NCBI GenBank assembly: GCA_029250885.1
Contig: JAQXEK010000038.1
Span: 1-64,000 of the forward strand
Length of the DNA stretch: 64,000 bases
Origin: Planctomycetota bacterium
GTDB lineage: Bacteria; Planctomycetota; UBA1135; GCA-002686595
Direction of reading: 5' to 3'
Part shown: positions 18,250 to 27,171 of the stretch, one piece after another
Position numbering within the stretch: the stretch's first letter is position 1
Layout: each line of letters opens with the position of its first letter
Made by a program: the position numbers and the translations under genes
The notes under the pieces: model-generated
What the model was told of the DNA's origin: nothing
What the model saw: the letters and a program-made list of their open reading frames with translations, nothing else
Databases searched by the model: none

Positions 18250-19518
18250 ATGGCTTCCAACGAATATTCCCTCGAAGTCGAAGGGCTGACCAAGTCCTAC
18301 CGCATGTACCAGAGCCCGTTTCGGCGCATCACTGAGGTGATGTCCCGGGGCAAGATCAAGGGCCACCAAGAATTTACCGCTCTGGAAGATGTCAGCTTTA
18401 AGATGCGCCCGGGCCAGTCCTTGGGGTTGTGTGGTGCCAACGGTGCGGGCAAGTCGACCCTGCTGAAGGTGCTAGCGGGTACGACAGCTCCGTCCAAAGG
18501 ACGCTATCGCATGCACGGACGGGTGGCCAGCTTGCTCGAGCTAGGCGCCGGCTTCCACTTGGACTTTTCTGGGCGCGCGAACATCTACATGAACGGCATT
18601 ATGATGGGCTACACCCGTCGTGAGATGGCCGCCAAGATCGACGAGATCATCGACTTTGCCGAACTCGGTCCCTACATCGATGAGCCCGTGCGGACCTACT
18701 CATCGGGCATGGGGCTGCGCCTGGGCTTCAGCGTTGCCGTTGCCGTGGATCCCGACATCCTGATCATCGACGAGGTCTTTGCGGTGGGGGATATGTACTT
18801 CTCGAAGAAGTGCGTGGACCGTATCTACGACTTTAAAAAGCGCGGCAAGACGATCCTGTTCTGCAGCCACAGCCTCTACGACATCCGGCAGATGTGCGAC
18901 GACGCTATCTGGCTGAAGAACGGCAAGGTCGCGGCGATCGGCAACTCGGTCTACACCACGAACGAATATACCAGCTTCCAGCGCGACCACATCGGCACCG
19001 AGGGCGAGACCCTGTCCGAAGAGTTCCCGACGATTCCTGGCGCGGAGGCGACAAACAAGCCTCTCCCCCGCATCCTCGACGCCCGCGTCTATCGCCTGGG
19101 TACCGACGAAGAGGCCTACGAGATCGAGTCCGGCGACTCCGTCGAGCTGCGCGTCTGGTGGATGAACCCGGATCCCGAAGGAATGCCAATCAACATCGGC
19201 ATGGGAATGCTGCGCCAGGACATGACGACCTGCGCGGGCATGGGGACCCACCTGGACAATGTGCCTGTCGAGGGTGCAACGGGCTGCACGGTGCTCGAGA
19301 TTCCCGGCGTGCGCCTGCTCGCTGGTCAGTTCTTGATCCCGATCTTGCTGATGGATGGCGCGGGTGTGCACAAGTACCAGGAGTTCTTGCTGCCGGAGAA
19401 CCTGGTGGTGCGCAACCAGACGAAAGAGGTCGGCTTGTTCCGAATGGACCACTCCTGGCATCAGCGACCAGAGCTCCAGCAGCCGGCACCTAAGGCGACT
19501 GAACCCGAACCCAGCTAA
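18250..19518 (+). CDS. wzt: polysaccharide ABC transporter ATPase with Wzt-type C-terminal domain
   Basis: Residues 1-240 are an ABC ATPase: Walker A GANGAGKST (62-70), signature YSSGMGLRLGF and Walker B ILIIDEVFAVGD. It energises export of a completed glycan through the preceding permease. Residues about 270-405 are a beta-rich domain (LRVWWMNPDPEGMPINIGMGM, LLAGQFLIPILL) like Wzt C-terminal domains, which bind the non-reducing end of the finished O-antigen and select the cargo. The permease lies three bases upstream and a GT2 gene three bases downstream, so this is the core of one operon. Confidence 0.92.
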   Translation: MASNEYSLEVEGLTKSYRMYQSPFRRITEVMSRGKIKGHQEFTALEDVSFKMRPGQSLGLCGANGAGKSTLLKVLAGTTAPSKGRYRMHGRVASLLELGAGFHLDFSGRANIYMNGIMMGYTRREMAAKIDEIIDFAELGPYIDEPVRTYSSGMGLRLGFSVAVAVDPDILIIDEVFAVGDMYFSKKCVDRIYDFKKRGKTILFCSHSLYDIRQMCDDAIWLKNGKVAAIGNSVYTTNEYTSFQRDHIGTEGETLSEEFPTIPGAEATNKPLPRILDARVYRLGTDEEAYEIESGDSVELRVWWMNPDPEGMPINIGMGMLRQDMTTCAGMGTHLDNVPVEGATGCTVLEIPGVRLLAGQFLIPILLMDGAGVHKYQEFLLPENLVVRNQTKEVGLFRMDHSWHQRPELQQPAPKATEPEPS

Positions 19519-19521
19519 GCG

Positions 19522-20754
19522 TTGACCGCGAACCCAAACGCCTCTTCCCAGCGCTTGGCGGCGCTGCTTGTGAACTATAACTCGGGCCAGTATGCCGAGC
19601 GCTGTGCCGCGTCCCTGGCGGACGAGTGGGCGGCCCTTGGCCGGGCCCGCGAGGACCTGGAGCTTGTGATCGTGGACAACGCGTCGCCCGAAGACCAGGA
19701 GCAGTACCTCGTCCGGATCGAGGAGGCGGGCCACAAGGTGGTGCGCAGCCCCGAGAACCTGGGCTACGCCGGGGGCATGAACCTTGGCCTTGAACAGACC
19801 TCGGGCGGGCCCACGGACTTGGTCGCGATCCTCAACCCGGACCTGTATTTCCTGCCGGGCTCCCTAGAGCCGCTGGTGCAGTACATTACGGAAAACAAGG
19901 ACTGTGGCGCCGTGGATCCGCGGGCGTTCATCGACCCGGACTGCGCCCTAAACCTGCCGCGCAACCTGCTGCCGACCCTGGTCGATCATACGTGGATGGC
20001 CCTGGCCCAGGTGAACCTGATGGCCTGCCGCGCCTACAGCCGGCTGCGCCTTAAGAAGGCCATGCCCTGGTGGAGCGCTAATGGTCCGATGGATGCGGAT
20101 ATGCTGTCGGGCTGCTGTCTGTTTCTACGCCGCGAGGTGGTGGAGGAGATGGGCCAGCTGATGGACCCGCGCTATCCCCTTTACTACGAGGACACGGACC
20201 TGTTCCGCACCTTGAAGTCCCTGGGCTATCGCCTTGTGCACCAAGGCGCATCCCGGGTTCTGCACCACTGGTCGCGGTCGACGGGGCTGGTCGGCTCTGG
20301 CGACTCCGAGGCCATGCGCCGCTACGTGGTCTCCCAAAAGCAGTACTACACCAAGTTCTACGGCCGGCTCGGCGCAGCCTGGATCGCTTTCGTGAACGGC
20401 GCCCTTGCCAAGTGTCCGGACAGCTGGCACAACCGGGCCATGTTTCCGATGGAGGACCTAGGCGACTTCTTCGAGCCAGTCGAAGTGCAGCTGCCGCGCT
20501 CGTGCCGCTATCTGGTGGAGATGGGCATGGCGCCGAACTTTCTGCTCTCGGGCGGGCTCTTCGGCGAGGGCGACCGTTGGGTCTGCTCGCCCGCGACCTG
20601 GCAGTGGTTCTTCCAGGCCAAGTACTACATGCGCGTACTCGATCGAGATACCGGCGACGTCCTGGGCGCATGGACCTTCACGAAGTCCGCCCCCGGCCGT
20701 AACGAGCCCATGCAGGCCGTCGAGATGGAGTCCTGGACCGCGCCTCCCGCATAG
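19522..20754 (+). CDS. family 2 glycosyltransferase
   Basis: This 410-residue GT-A-fold enzyme starts with LAALLVNYNSGQYAERCAASL and LVIVDNASPEDQ, the nucleotide-sugar site, with the DxD-like NPDL/DLYF region near residue 110. The acid YYEDTDLFRTLKS follows, as in rhamnosyltransferase-like GT2 proteins. About 110 extra C-terminal residues are unassigned. The reading begins at a TTG three bases after wzt; no nearer ATG suits the domain. The likely role is sugar addition to the exported glycan. Confidence 0.85.
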   Translation: MTANPNASSQRLAALLVNYNSGQYAERCAASLADEWAALGRAREDLELVIVDNASPEDQEQYLVRIEEAGHKVVRSPENLGYAGGMNLGLEQTSGGPTDLVAILNPDLYFLPGSLEPLVQYITENKDCGAVDPRAFIDPDCALNLPRNLLPTLVDHTWMALAQVNLMACRAYSRLRLKKAMPWWSANGPMDADMLSGCCLFLRREVVEEMGQLMDPRYPLYYEDTDLFRTLKSLGYRLVHQGASRVLHHWSRSTGLVGSGDSEAMRRYVVSQKQYYTKFYGRLGAAWIAFVNGALAKCPDSWHNRAMFPMEDLGDFFEPVEVQLPRSCRYLVEMGMAPNFLLSGGLFGEGDRWVCSPATWQWFFQAKYYMRVLDRDTGDVLGAWTFTKSAPGRNEPMQAVEMESWTAPPA

Positions 20755-20782
20755 CCCTCAACCAAGCGAGCCCACGAAAGTC

Positions 20783-21475
20783 ATGAGCATCAAAAGTCCC
20801 CGAGCACCCTTGCCCAAAGCCCTAGCCCAGCCGCCCAGTGGCCGCGTGCTGTTGCTCGCGCCCCACGCCGACGACGACATCCTGGGCCCCGGCGGCACCC
20901 TGTGCCTGCACCGTGACGCCGGCGACCCGGTCAAGGTCGTGGTCCTGTACAACGGCATCGCCGGCTCGCCGAGCGACCGCTACTCCCCCGAGGAGATCCG
21001 ACTGCTGCGCCAACAAGAGGCCCTGCGCGGAGGCGCGCACCTGGGCTTGGACGACTACGAGTTCTGCGACTACCCCGAGGGCCACTTTCCCGGCCCCGCG
21101 GAATTCGAGGTCGCCGTGGCTCGGGTCCGCGGGATTGTAGAGGCCTACCAGCCAGACATCGTCTACGCCCCTTGGATTGGCGAATACCACCTCGATCACC
21201 ACGTCGCTGCCCGGGTGACCCGGGCAGCCCTTGGCGAGTCGAAGTTCCAGGGGACGGCCTGGGGGTATGAGGTCTGGACGCCACTGATCGCTCAGCGCGT
21301 AGTGGACATCTCCCCGGTGATCGAGCGCAAGACGGCCGCCCTTGGCGAGCACAAGTCCCAGCTTGAGCACACAGACTTCATCCACAAGGCCCTGGGACTG
21401 AGTGCCCAGCGCAGCCTCTATTTAGACAAAGGAGCTCGCCACGGTGAGGCATTCTGTGACCTGGCAAAGGATTAG
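20783..21475 (+). CDS. PIG-L/LmbE-family deacetylase
   Basis: This 230-residue zinc deacetylase has the metal site APHADDD (H28, D30, D31) and a third ligand in EYHLDHH. PIG-L/LmbE enzymes remove acetyl groups from N-acetylglucosamine-containing substrates. Its place inside a glycan locus suggests that the exported glycan or a precursor is N-deacetylated. The exact substrate cannot be deduced. It lies 28 bases after the GT2 gene and six bases before a GT4 gene. Confidence 0.88.
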   Translation: MSIKSPRAPLPKALAQPPSGRVLLLAPHADDDILGPGGTLCLHRDAGDPVKVVVLYNGIAGSPSDRYSPEEIRLLRQQEALRGGAHLGLDDYEFCDYPEGHFPGPAEFEVAVARVRGIVEAYQPDIVYAPWIGEYHLDHHVAARVTRAALGESKFQGTAWGYEVWTPLIAQRVVDISPVIERKTAALGEHKSQLEHTDFIHKALGLSAQRSLYLDKGARHGEAFCDLAKD

Positions 21476-21481
21476 CCCACG

Positions 21482-22795
21482 ATGAAGGTGCTGCTCTGTG
21501 CACCTCACTACGCGCCGTTCTTCGAGGGCGGTACCGAGGCAGTCGTGCGCGCGTCGGCCAGGGCGCTGCGCAAGCTCGGCCACGATGTTCTGGTCGTTGC
21601 GGGCCACGATCAGGTGCTCGAGCGTAGCGAGTGGCCCGGGGAGCTCTACCAGTCGGGTGTTCAAGTGGACGGCTATCCCGTGCACTTTGTGCCGCGCCTC
21701 GCTACACCCGTTGGTGATCTAGCTGCAGCCATCGATGACGCCCTTCTTCTCCACAGGCCCCTCGCCCTTGAGCTGGTGATTCAACTTGCCGAGCGCTTCC
21801 AGCCGGACGTCGTCCACGTGCACCACCACGGGTTCCTCTCCAGTGGGCTGGTGAGGGGGCTGGCCCAAGAGGGCTTCCCCGTGGCTCTCTCACTGCACGA
21901 CCTGTTCGTGTCTTGCCCGCGCTTCTTCCGCACACCGGTGGGCGCGATGGCGGCCATGGGGTGCCCGCCCTTGGAGCGGGCCAGCGACTGCACGCCTTGC
22001 CTAGCCCAGGATGCCGGCGGCGCGGGCCCCGATGCCCTAGCGGCGGCACTGGTCGACAGGCGCGAGACCTTCCGCAAAGAGCTGGAATCCGCCGGCCTTT
22101 TGCTGGCGCCGAGCTCCTACCACGGGCGCTCTATCGAGCAGCTCTTTGGCCTAGACACGGGCCAGGTACGAACCATGGCCAATGGCTTGGTGCGTGAATT
22201 GCGGCGCACAACCCACGCCGGACCGCGCCTCGAGACGGAGACGCTGCACATCTTCCACCACGGTCACCGCGCGCCGGTCAAGGGCACCCTGGACCTGGTC
22301 CGGGCCATGGCACTTGCCGCGGCCGAGACCGGAGTGCCCATGGCCTTGACCTTGGCGGGCGCCGAGGTGGAGCACGGTTTTGACGACGAGCTAAGCGCGG
22401 CTGCCGGCGCCGTAGAGCTGCGCTTCACCGGTACCTTCGCCGGGCCCGAGCTGCCGACCCTCGCCCAGGGCGCTCACCTAGCCGCCTATCCCTCGCGCGC
22501 GCCGGAGAGCTACGGCCTGGTGGTAGACGAGGCCCTTGCCATGGGGTTGCCGGCCCTGGTTTCTGATGGGGGAGCTTTGCCCGAGCGCATCGCGCCTAGT
22601 ACGCCCGGCGCACCCGCTTTTGGCGCCGTTCTTCCAACTGGCGATGTGGCGGCTTGGGCTGCGCAAATCGCCGATCTTGCCCGAGATCCTCGGCTCACCA
22701 CAAGGTGGCGCGCCGCTATCCCGGGTAACATGCGTGGCCCAAGCGAGGCTGCCGCCGAGCTTGTGGGCCTCTATCGCGCGACACTCCTCCCCTAA
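21482..22795 (+). CDS. family 4 glycosyltransferase
   Basis: This 437-residue GT-B-fold protein starts KVLLCAPHYAPFFEGGTEAVV, the acceptor-side Gly-rich loop. The C-terminal donor domain has the EX7E-like AAYPSRAPESYGLVVDEALAMGLP. The cysteine-containing middle (CPPLERASDCTPC) is shared with the later GT4 proteins of the locus, which hints at a metal-binding or disulfide feature in this subgroup. It works with the PIG-L gene before it and the fused gene after it (10 bases). Confidence 0.87.
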   Translation: MKVLLCAPHYAPFFEGGTEAVVRASARALRKLGHDVLVVAGHDQVLERSEWPGELYQSGVQVDGYPVHFVPRLATPVGDLAAAIDDALLLHRPLALELVIQLAERFQPDVVHVHHHGFLSSGLVRGLAQEGFPVALSLHDLFVSCPRFFRTPVGAMAAMGCPPLERASDCTPCLAQDAGGAGPDALAAALVDRRETFRKELESAGLLLAPSSYHGRSIEQLFGLDTGQVRTMANGLVRELRRTTHAGPRLETETLHIFHHGHRAPVKGTLDLVRAMALAAAETGVPMALTLAGAEVEHGFDDELSAAAGAVELRFTGTFAGPELPTLAQGAHLAAYPSRAPESYGLVVDEALAMGLPALVSDGGALPERIAPSTPGAPAFGAVLPTGDVAAWAAQIADLARDPRLTTRWRAAIPGNMRGPSEAAAELVGLYRATLLP

Positions 22796-22805
22796 AAAGT
22801 CCACC

Positions 22806-24476
22806 GTGAGCTCCCTCTATCCCGCCCTCTCCGATCCCGGACTCCTGCCGAGCCGCACCCTGGTCTTCGCTCCCCATGCGGATGACGAGGTCTTTGGCTG
22901 CGGTGGCATGCTGGCCTACCTTGCCGGTCGTGGCGATGACGTGCGCTGCGTGATCTTGACCGATGGTGCGGGTGGGGATCCGGCCGGGCTCGAGGCGGAC
23001 ATAGCCAAGGCGCGTATCGGCGAGAGCCGCGCCGCCGGCAAGGAGCTCGGAGTCGAAGACTACCGTTTCCTGGGCTTCCCCGACGGCGGACTGCCCGCGG
23101 CCCACGGGCTAGTGGAGGCACTTGTCGCTGAGCTGCAGGACTTTGGCCCGAGCCTAGTCTTTGGCCCGAGCCTCCAGGAGATGCACGGTGATCACCGCGC
23201 CCTAGCCCACGCTGTGCTCAGTGCCATGGCCCATTCTGACGCGCGCCTCCTTCTGTACGGTATCAATGCCCAGGTGCAGGCCAACGTGATGTTCGACACG
23301 ACGGCCCAGGCGGCAAAGAAGCGCCGCGCAGTCGAGCGCTTTGAGAGTCAGCTCGCCTACCACGACCTAGTGACAAAGACTGTGGCCGTGGATACGGCGC
23401 GTACGGTCAACATCGAGGACGCAAACGTCTATCAGGTCGAGGGCTTCTTGAGCCTGGACCCGAAGGAGCCCGGCGCATTGGAGGCCTACCGCGTCTCTAT
23501 GGGGCTCTTGCTCGACAGCGTTTTTCCCAGCGCCGACCTGCCGGATGATTCGGGCCTGCCGGGTGCAACGGCGGTGATCTCGGTGTGGAATCGTATCGAG
23601 GAGGTGCGCGCCAACCTTGATGGGTTGCGGGCCCAACTGCACCCCTTCGAGGACATCGTCGTGGTGGACAATGCCAGCACCGACGGCACCCCGGAGATGA
23701 TCGCCGAGCACTTCCCCGAGGTGCGCTTGATCCGCATGCCAAACTCGGCCTACGGCGCGTGCGAGACCTTCAACGTGGGCTTTTCCAGTGTGAACACGCC
23801 CCTGCTGGCGATCCTAGATGACGACGTCGTGCTGCCGCCGGACTGGCTGCTCAAGACGACGACGCGCTTGCTGCAAGAGCCTGACTCTACGGCGATTATC
23901 AGCACTAAGGTGGTCGAGCCCGGCACACCAGAGAGCTACCTGAACTCGGAAGCGGTCAACTCCGAGCGCTACATGAGTACGTTCCGTGGTTGCGGCAGCT
24001 TGGCCCGCACCGAGCCCCTGCGCGAGTGCGGCTTCTACGACGAGCACCTGTTCATCTATGGCAACGAGCGCGACCTGACGTGCCGGCTATTGAACAAGGG
24101 CCTCCGCGTACTGCAGTTCCCCGGCGCCGAGACCTTTCACCGTCAGCCTTTTGGCGTGCAAATGGGCAAGCGCAGTCTGTACTTCCACGCGCGCAACGCA
24201 TGGATCACTATGTTCAAGTATGCGCCCGTCGGTGACCTGATTCGCATGCCTTGGCTTGTGCTGACGAAGGTGCTCCTGCGCGGCTCAAAGAAGGAAGCCG
24301 AAGGTGCCGTAACCGACGCGACGGGTACCATTGGCATCGGGGCCGCCGTGCGTGAGACCAAGGGTGCCCTTTGGATTCTTACCAAGGCTAGCTTTGGCGT
24401 CCTGGCCTCGATGCCGCATATCTTGCGCCACCGCAAGGCCGTGACCCACGAAGACTTCGAGCTGCCACTGTCGTGA
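22806..24476 (+). CDS. PIG-L deacetylase fused to family 2 glycosyltransferase
   Basis: The reading starts at GTG 22806 and gives 556 residues with two enzyme parts. Residues 1-about 235 are a PIG-L deacetylase: FAPHADDEVFGCGG (H24, D26, D27) and the third ligand in EMHGDH. From about residue 255 a GT2 domain follows: ATAVISVWNRIEEV, DIVVVDNASTDGTPEMI, LAILDDDVVLPPDWLL (the DxD site) and YGNERDLTCRLL. A deacetylase and a glycosyltransferase on one chain would allow modification and transfer in one place. An open frame runs on upstream to 22536, but that part overlaps the preceding GT4 gene and is a shadow. Confidence 0.85.
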   Translation: MSSLYPALSDPGLLPSRTLVFAPHADDEVFGCGGMLAYLAGRGDDVRCVILTDGAGGDPAGLEADIAKARIGESRAAGKELGVEDYRFLGFPDGGLPAAHGLVEALVAELQDFGPSLVFGPSLQEMHGDHRALAHAVLSAMAHSDARLLLYGINAQVQANVMFDTTAQAAKKRRAVERFESQLAYHDLVTKTVAVDTARTVNIEDANVYQVEGFLSLDPKEPGALEAYRVSMGLLLDSVFPSADLPDDSGLPGATAVISVWNRIEEVRANLDGLRAQLHPFEDIVVVDNASTDGTPEMIAEHFPEVRLIRMPNSAYGACETFNVGFSSVNTPLLAILDDDVVLPPDWLLKTTTRLLQEPDSTAIISTKVVEPGTPESYLNSEAVNSERYMSTFRGCGSLARTEPLRECGFYDEHLFIYGNERDLTCRLLNKGLRVLQFPGAETFHRQPFGVQMGKRSLYFHARNAWITMFKYAPVGDLIRMPWLVLTKVLLRGSKKEAEGAVTDATGTIGIGAAVRETKGALWILTKASFGVLASMPHILRHRKAVTHEDFELPLS

Positions 24477-25597
24477 CCCCGCCCCTTTCTAATAATCCCG
24501 TTGCGCAGCTTCCGGCGCGCAAGAAGGGGCAGCAGATCGGACCGGTCTCGGCCGTTATCTGTAACTTCAACGGTGAACTTTACCTCGAGGGTTGCATCCG
24601 CGCACTGCAGCGGATGACCCCCGGGGTCGCCGAGATCATCGTCGTGGACAACGCGTCCACCGACGGCAGCCTCGAGGTGGTTCGACAGCTGTTCCCGGAG
24701 GTCAAGCTACTGGCTTTGGCGAAGAACGGCGGGCCGTGTGTTGCGCGCAACGTGGGCGTGCGGGCCGCCCAGCATCGCTTCGTCTTGGCCGTGGACAACG
24801 ATGCCGTGTTGCTCGAAGACACCCTTGGCAAGCTCATCGTCGCGCTGATGGATCGGCCGGATGCCGTGGCGGCCCAGCCCCGCAGCGTCTACTTTGACGA
24901 CTTGGATAAGGTCCACTACAACGGCGGCAAATTCCACTACGCGGGGCTCTATGCACTGCGCAACTTCAGCGTCCCTATGTCCCAAGCCAAGGGCAGCGGC
25001 GTGCTCGATGTGGATGGGCTGATCGCTATCTGCATACTCATGGACAGCAAGGCCTTCCATGAGGTGGGGGGCTACGACGAGGACTTCTTTATCCTGTTCG
25101 AGGACCTTGACCTTTCCATGCGACTACGCATCGCCGGGCACAGGCTGATCTCGGTTGAGGACGCCCTCGTGCGCCACAAGGGAGGCACACCCGGCATAAG
25201 CTTTCGGGGCGCAGCGTACCCGAAGTTTCGCTCTTACTACCACTCGCGCAATCGCTGGCTCTTGCTCTACAAGAATTATCGCCTGCGCACCCTTATCGCC
25301 AGCTTGCCAGGCATTCTGCTATACGAGGTCGCGTGGTTCCTGTTCACGATTAAGTTGGGGCACGTGCGCGCCCATATCGCTGGCAAGCTAGCTTTCTTTC
25401 AGGCCCTCAAGACCACCCGCAGCCTGCGCCGAAAAGTACAAGACTCACGCAATGTGCGCGATCGTGATCTCTTGGTTGGCGGGCCGTTGACTCTCTCTCC
25501 CCAACTGGTCGAGAAGCCCTTGGCCGCACAGCTCGCCCGGGCACTCGATTCCGTGCTGCGATGGCTCTGGTCTGGATTGCGCTGGATCGCTGGCTAG
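24473..25597 (+). CDS. family 2 glycosyltransferase
   Basis: This 374-residue GT2 begins at a GTG that overlaps the previous stop by four bases (GTGA), which supports both start and translational coupling. Motifs are VSAVICNFNGELYLEGCIRAL, EIIVVDNASTDGSLEVV, FVLAVDNDAVLLEDTL (DxD-type metal site) and FFILFEDLDLSMRLR. A hydrophobic stretch near 270-305 (LIASLPGILLYEVAWFLF) may attach it to the inner membrane. It belongs to the glycan locus. Confidence 0.87.
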   Translation: MTPPLSNNPVAQLPARKKGQQIGPVSAVICNFNGELYLEGCIRALQRMTPGVAEIIVVDNASTDGSLEVVRQLFPEVKLLALAKNGGPCVARNVGVRAAQHRFVLAVDNDAVLLEDTLGKLIVALMDRPDAVAAQPRSVYFDDLDKVHYNGGKFHYAGLYALRNFSVPMSQAKGSGVLDVDGLIAICILMDSKAFHEVGGYDEDFFILFEDLDLSMRLRIAGHRLISVEDALVRHKGGTPGISFRGAAYPKFRSYYHSRNRWLLLYKNYRLRTLIASLPGILLYEVAWFLFTIKLGHVRAHIAGKLAFFQALKTTRSLRRKVQDSRNVRDRDLLVGGPLTLSPQLVEKPLAAQLARALDSVLRWLWSGLRWIAG

Positions 25598-25674
25598 ATG
25601 CGCTCAAGACCAAGTCCATGCCGGGTTTTCCACAGGACTGCTAGGCAGCGCTAAGAACCCTAGATATCGTGTGA

Positions 25675-27171
25675 ATGCGCCCTGCTGCCGCGGAGTGCCC
25701 CTCCCCCCCTTTGAAAGTACTTCTCGTCAGCCATGATTTCCTGCCCAGCCACCCCGCGGGCGTTGAGATCTACACGTATCAGTTTGGCAAGGCGCTACAG
25801 GCCCGCGGCCACGACGTGCAAGTGTTCACCACGGAGAAGGACATCGGCCGCAAGAACCTCTCGATCGAGGTTCGTGATGAGGGTGGTTTGCCAGTGCATG
25901 AGCTCTTCAACAACCTTTATTACAACGACTTCGTCGAGACCTACGACTACCCGGCTGCGGCGAGCTCATTCGGTTTACTGCTCGACGACTTTAAGCCGGA
26001 TGTCGTGCACTTTATGCACCTGCTCTACCTTTCGGTAGCCTGTGTCGAAGAGGTCAACAAGCGCGGTATCCCTGTCTACTACACCTTGCATGACTATTGG
26101 CTGCAGTGCGCGTGGTTCGGACAGCGACGTTTTCTCGATGGCTCGATTTGCCACGAGATCGACTTTGAGAAGTGCGGGGTCTGCCTTAAGAACTTTAAGT
26201 ACAAGCAGACCAAACTTGAGCGAGCCGGTGGCAAGTTCATTGCGACTCTGCGCGAGAAGACGGGCCTGGATCTTGGGGAAATGGCCAGGGGGGTACAGCG
26301 CGGCTTCAAGGTGCGCGCAGCCAAGGCGGAGTCCGCCGAAGGCAAGGCGGTCCGCCGCCAAGCCCTGGCTGACGATTGGCGCACCGGGATTACGCCCGAA
26401 ACCTCAGCCATCGCCAAGCAGGTTGCAGTCCGCGCCGAGAGCCTCTATCGCCGGATTCTCCCCGGCGTCAACCGCTTCATTGCTCCGAGCCAGTTCCTTC
26501 GGAACAAGTTCCTGGAGTGGGGGATTCCCGAGGGGCAGATCGATCACATGCGCACGGGCATCGACCTGGCGATGTTTGAGGGCTACCAGCACAAACCCGC
26601 CAAGCACCTGCGCGTGACCTTTATTGGCACGATTGCGCCCCATAAGGGAGCGCACCTCCTGCTGCAGGCGTGGCAGCGCATCGAGCCCCAGGTTCGCGGC
26701 GACGCAACCCTGCGCATCTTTGGGCCTCCTTCCCACAACCCGACCTATGTCTCGAAGCTAGAGCACCTCAGCCTCGCCAGTGGGGCAACCCTCGAAGGGC
26801 GCCTTGCCAGGGAGGCGGTGTCCGATGCACTGGCGGAGACGGACCTCTTGGTCGTGCCCAGTATCTGGTACGAGAATTCGCCGTTGATCATCCTAGAGGC
26901 CTTGGCTACGAAGACGCCTTTGGTCGTTTCGGATCTTGGGGGCATGGCTGAGCTTGTCGAGCCTGGGCGCACCGGCTTTCACTTTGAAATGGGCAGCTCT
27001 GAAGACCTCGAGCGCGTTCTGCGCGATTGCTTGTCCAACCCTGCTCAGCTCGATGACCTCTATGGCGAGGACGTTGTTGTGCGTAATGTGACCGAGGATG
27101 CCGCGGCTATGGAGATCAGCTACCGAGCTGAGATTCGCGCTAGGGTTGAAGCGGAGAGTGTCGCCCAGTGA
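25675..27171 (+). CDS. family 4 glycosyltransferase, long form
   Basis: The 498-residue protein has a GT-B fold: N-terminal KVLLVSHDFLPSHPAGVEIYT, HFMHLLYLSVACVEEV, and a donor domain with VTFIGTIAPHKGAHLLLQAW and VVPSIWYENSPLIILEALATKTP (EX7E region). A basic insert of about 80 residues (200-280) with Cys residues just before it (CHEIDFEKCGVCLKNFK) makes it longer than the typical 380-400 residues. It shares the Cys-cluster feature with the neighbouring GT4 proteins. The next gene starts by a four-base GTGA overlap. Confidence 0.87.
   Translation: MRPAAAECPSPPLKVLLVSHDFLPSHPAGVEIYTYQFGKALQARGHDVQVFTTEKDIGRKNLSIEVRDEGGLPVHELFNNLYYNDFVETYDYPAAASSFGLLLDDFKPDVVHFMHLLYLSVACVEEVNKRGIPVYYTLHDYWLQCAWFGQRRFLDGSICHEIDFEKCGVCLKNFKYKQTKLERAGGKFIATLREKTGLDLGEMARGVQRGFKVRAAKAESAEGKAVRRQALADDWRTGITPETSAIAKQVAVRAESLYRRILPGVNRFIAPSQFLRNKFLEWGIPEGQIDHMRTGIDLAMFEGYQHKPAKHLRVTFIGTIAPHKGAHLLLQAWQRIEPQVRGDATLRIFGPPSHNPTYVSKLEHLSLASGATLEGRLAREAVSDALAETDLLVVPSIWYENSPLIILEALATKTPLVVSDLGGMAELVEPGRTGFHFEMGSSEDLERVLRDCLSNPAQLDDLYGEDVVVRNVTEDAAAMEISYRAEIRARVEAESVAQ

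Noticed and set aside
18700..19734. 344-codon minus-strand frame
   Set aside because: It is antisense to wzt and the next glycosyltransferase and has no recognisable motif.
22536..22805. Longer start for the deacetylase-GT2 fusion
   Set aside because: These 90 codons lie inside the preceding GT4 gene in another frame and do not resemble a PIG-L N-terminus.
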